Positions 7,276-7,482 of a stretch of DNA of 7,482 nt are shown one piece after another (positions within the stretch are counted from its first letter, which is position 1; each line of letters opens with the position of its first letter). The stretch comes from Betaproteobacteria bacterium. Lineage in GTDB: Bacteria > Pseudomonadota > Gammaproteobacteria > Burkholderiales > Sulfuriferulaceae. Position numbers and translations under genes: made by a program. The DNA is taken from assembly GCA_003455595.1 (NCBI GenBank), contig DMQT01000070.1, positions 1 through 7,482 on the forward strand. Reading direction: 5' to 3'. A model generated the notes under the pieces. That model saw nothing but the letters and a program-made list of their open reading frames with translations, was not told the origin of the DNA and ran no database searches.

Positions 7276-7482
7276 TTAAAATTGACGCACATCAACAAAG
7301 TGCCCAGCCAGCGCCGCTGCTGCCGCCATCGCCGGACTCACCAAGTGGGTACGCCCACCTTGCCCCTGGCGGCCTTCAAAGTTGCGGTTGGAGGTCGAAG
7401 CACAGCGCTCACCCGGTTCGAGCCGGTCGGCATTCATCGCCAGACACATGGAACAACCTGGATCACGCCATTCAAAACCGGC
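7276..7482 (-). CDS. leuC: 3-isopropylmalate dehydratase (isomerase) large subunit, C-terminal part (partial)
   Basis: Only the last 68 residues are in the window; the start lies beyond base 7482. LeuC is the [4Fe-4S] aconitase-family subunit that works with LeuD on isopropylmalate. The visible part begins [17 protein letters not shown], whose two cysteines in GCSMC are cluster ligands. It continues with [17 protein letters not shown] and [18 protein letters not shown], nearly the same as other LeuC C-termini, and ends in VDVRQF before TAA at 7278-7276. The frame is uninterrupted. It is the first visible gene of a leucine operon whose promoter must lie outside this window. Confidence 0.98.
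   Translation of the reverse strand, partial: AGFEWRDPGCSMCLAMNADRLEPGERCASTSNRNFEGRQGQGGRTHLVSPAMAAAAALAGHFVDVRQF

Overview
This 7.5 kb window is a compact run of genes, all on the minus strand. It reads as chromosomal core sequence from a pigment-free guess of a betaproteobacterium, possibly near Nitrosomonadales; the lineage is inferred only from gene order, moderate GC content and protein flavour. In transcription order (high to low coordinate) it holds the 3' end of leuC, a 41-residue entericidin-like lipoprotein, leuD, leuB, asd, a second Asd-family gene (usg-like), fimV, and the 5' part of a membrane protein that resembles an ECF-transporter T component and runs off the window. The order leuC-leuD-leuB-asd-usg-fimV is the one I know from Pseudomonas and many betaproteobacteria, where truA and trpF usually follow.

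Bases 7482-5348 carry the leucine branch. LeuC and LeuD form isopropylmalate isomerase and LeuB is 3-isopropylmalate dehydrogenase. A tiny predicted lipoprotein gene sits between the two isomerase subunit genes and overlaps leuD in a TGATG junction. Bases 5320-3186 carry asd (aspartate-semialdehyde dehydrogenase, with all catalytic residues) and a one-base-overlapping paralogue. The paralogue has alanine where the nucleophilic cysteine should be but keeps the other active-site residues, so it is probably not a normal dehydrogenase.

Bases 3185-3104 form an 82-base gap, one of only two sizeable gaps, and the likeliest site for a separate fimV promoter. FimV (3103-413) is a large inner-membrane protein with a periplasmic LysM domain and a cytoplasmic TPR region, of the type IV pilus/polar hub family. 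Its stop overlaps the start of the EcfT-like gene, again as TGATG.

No RNA gene, mobile element, CRISPR array, convincing Rho-independent terminator or long gene-free stretch was seen; the largest gaps are two of 82 bases. The window is mostly well-known biology. The points worth a second look are the cysteine-less Asd paralogue, the two genes hidden at TGATG overlaps (the lipoprotein and the EcfT-like gene), and the unusual leuB translation start region.
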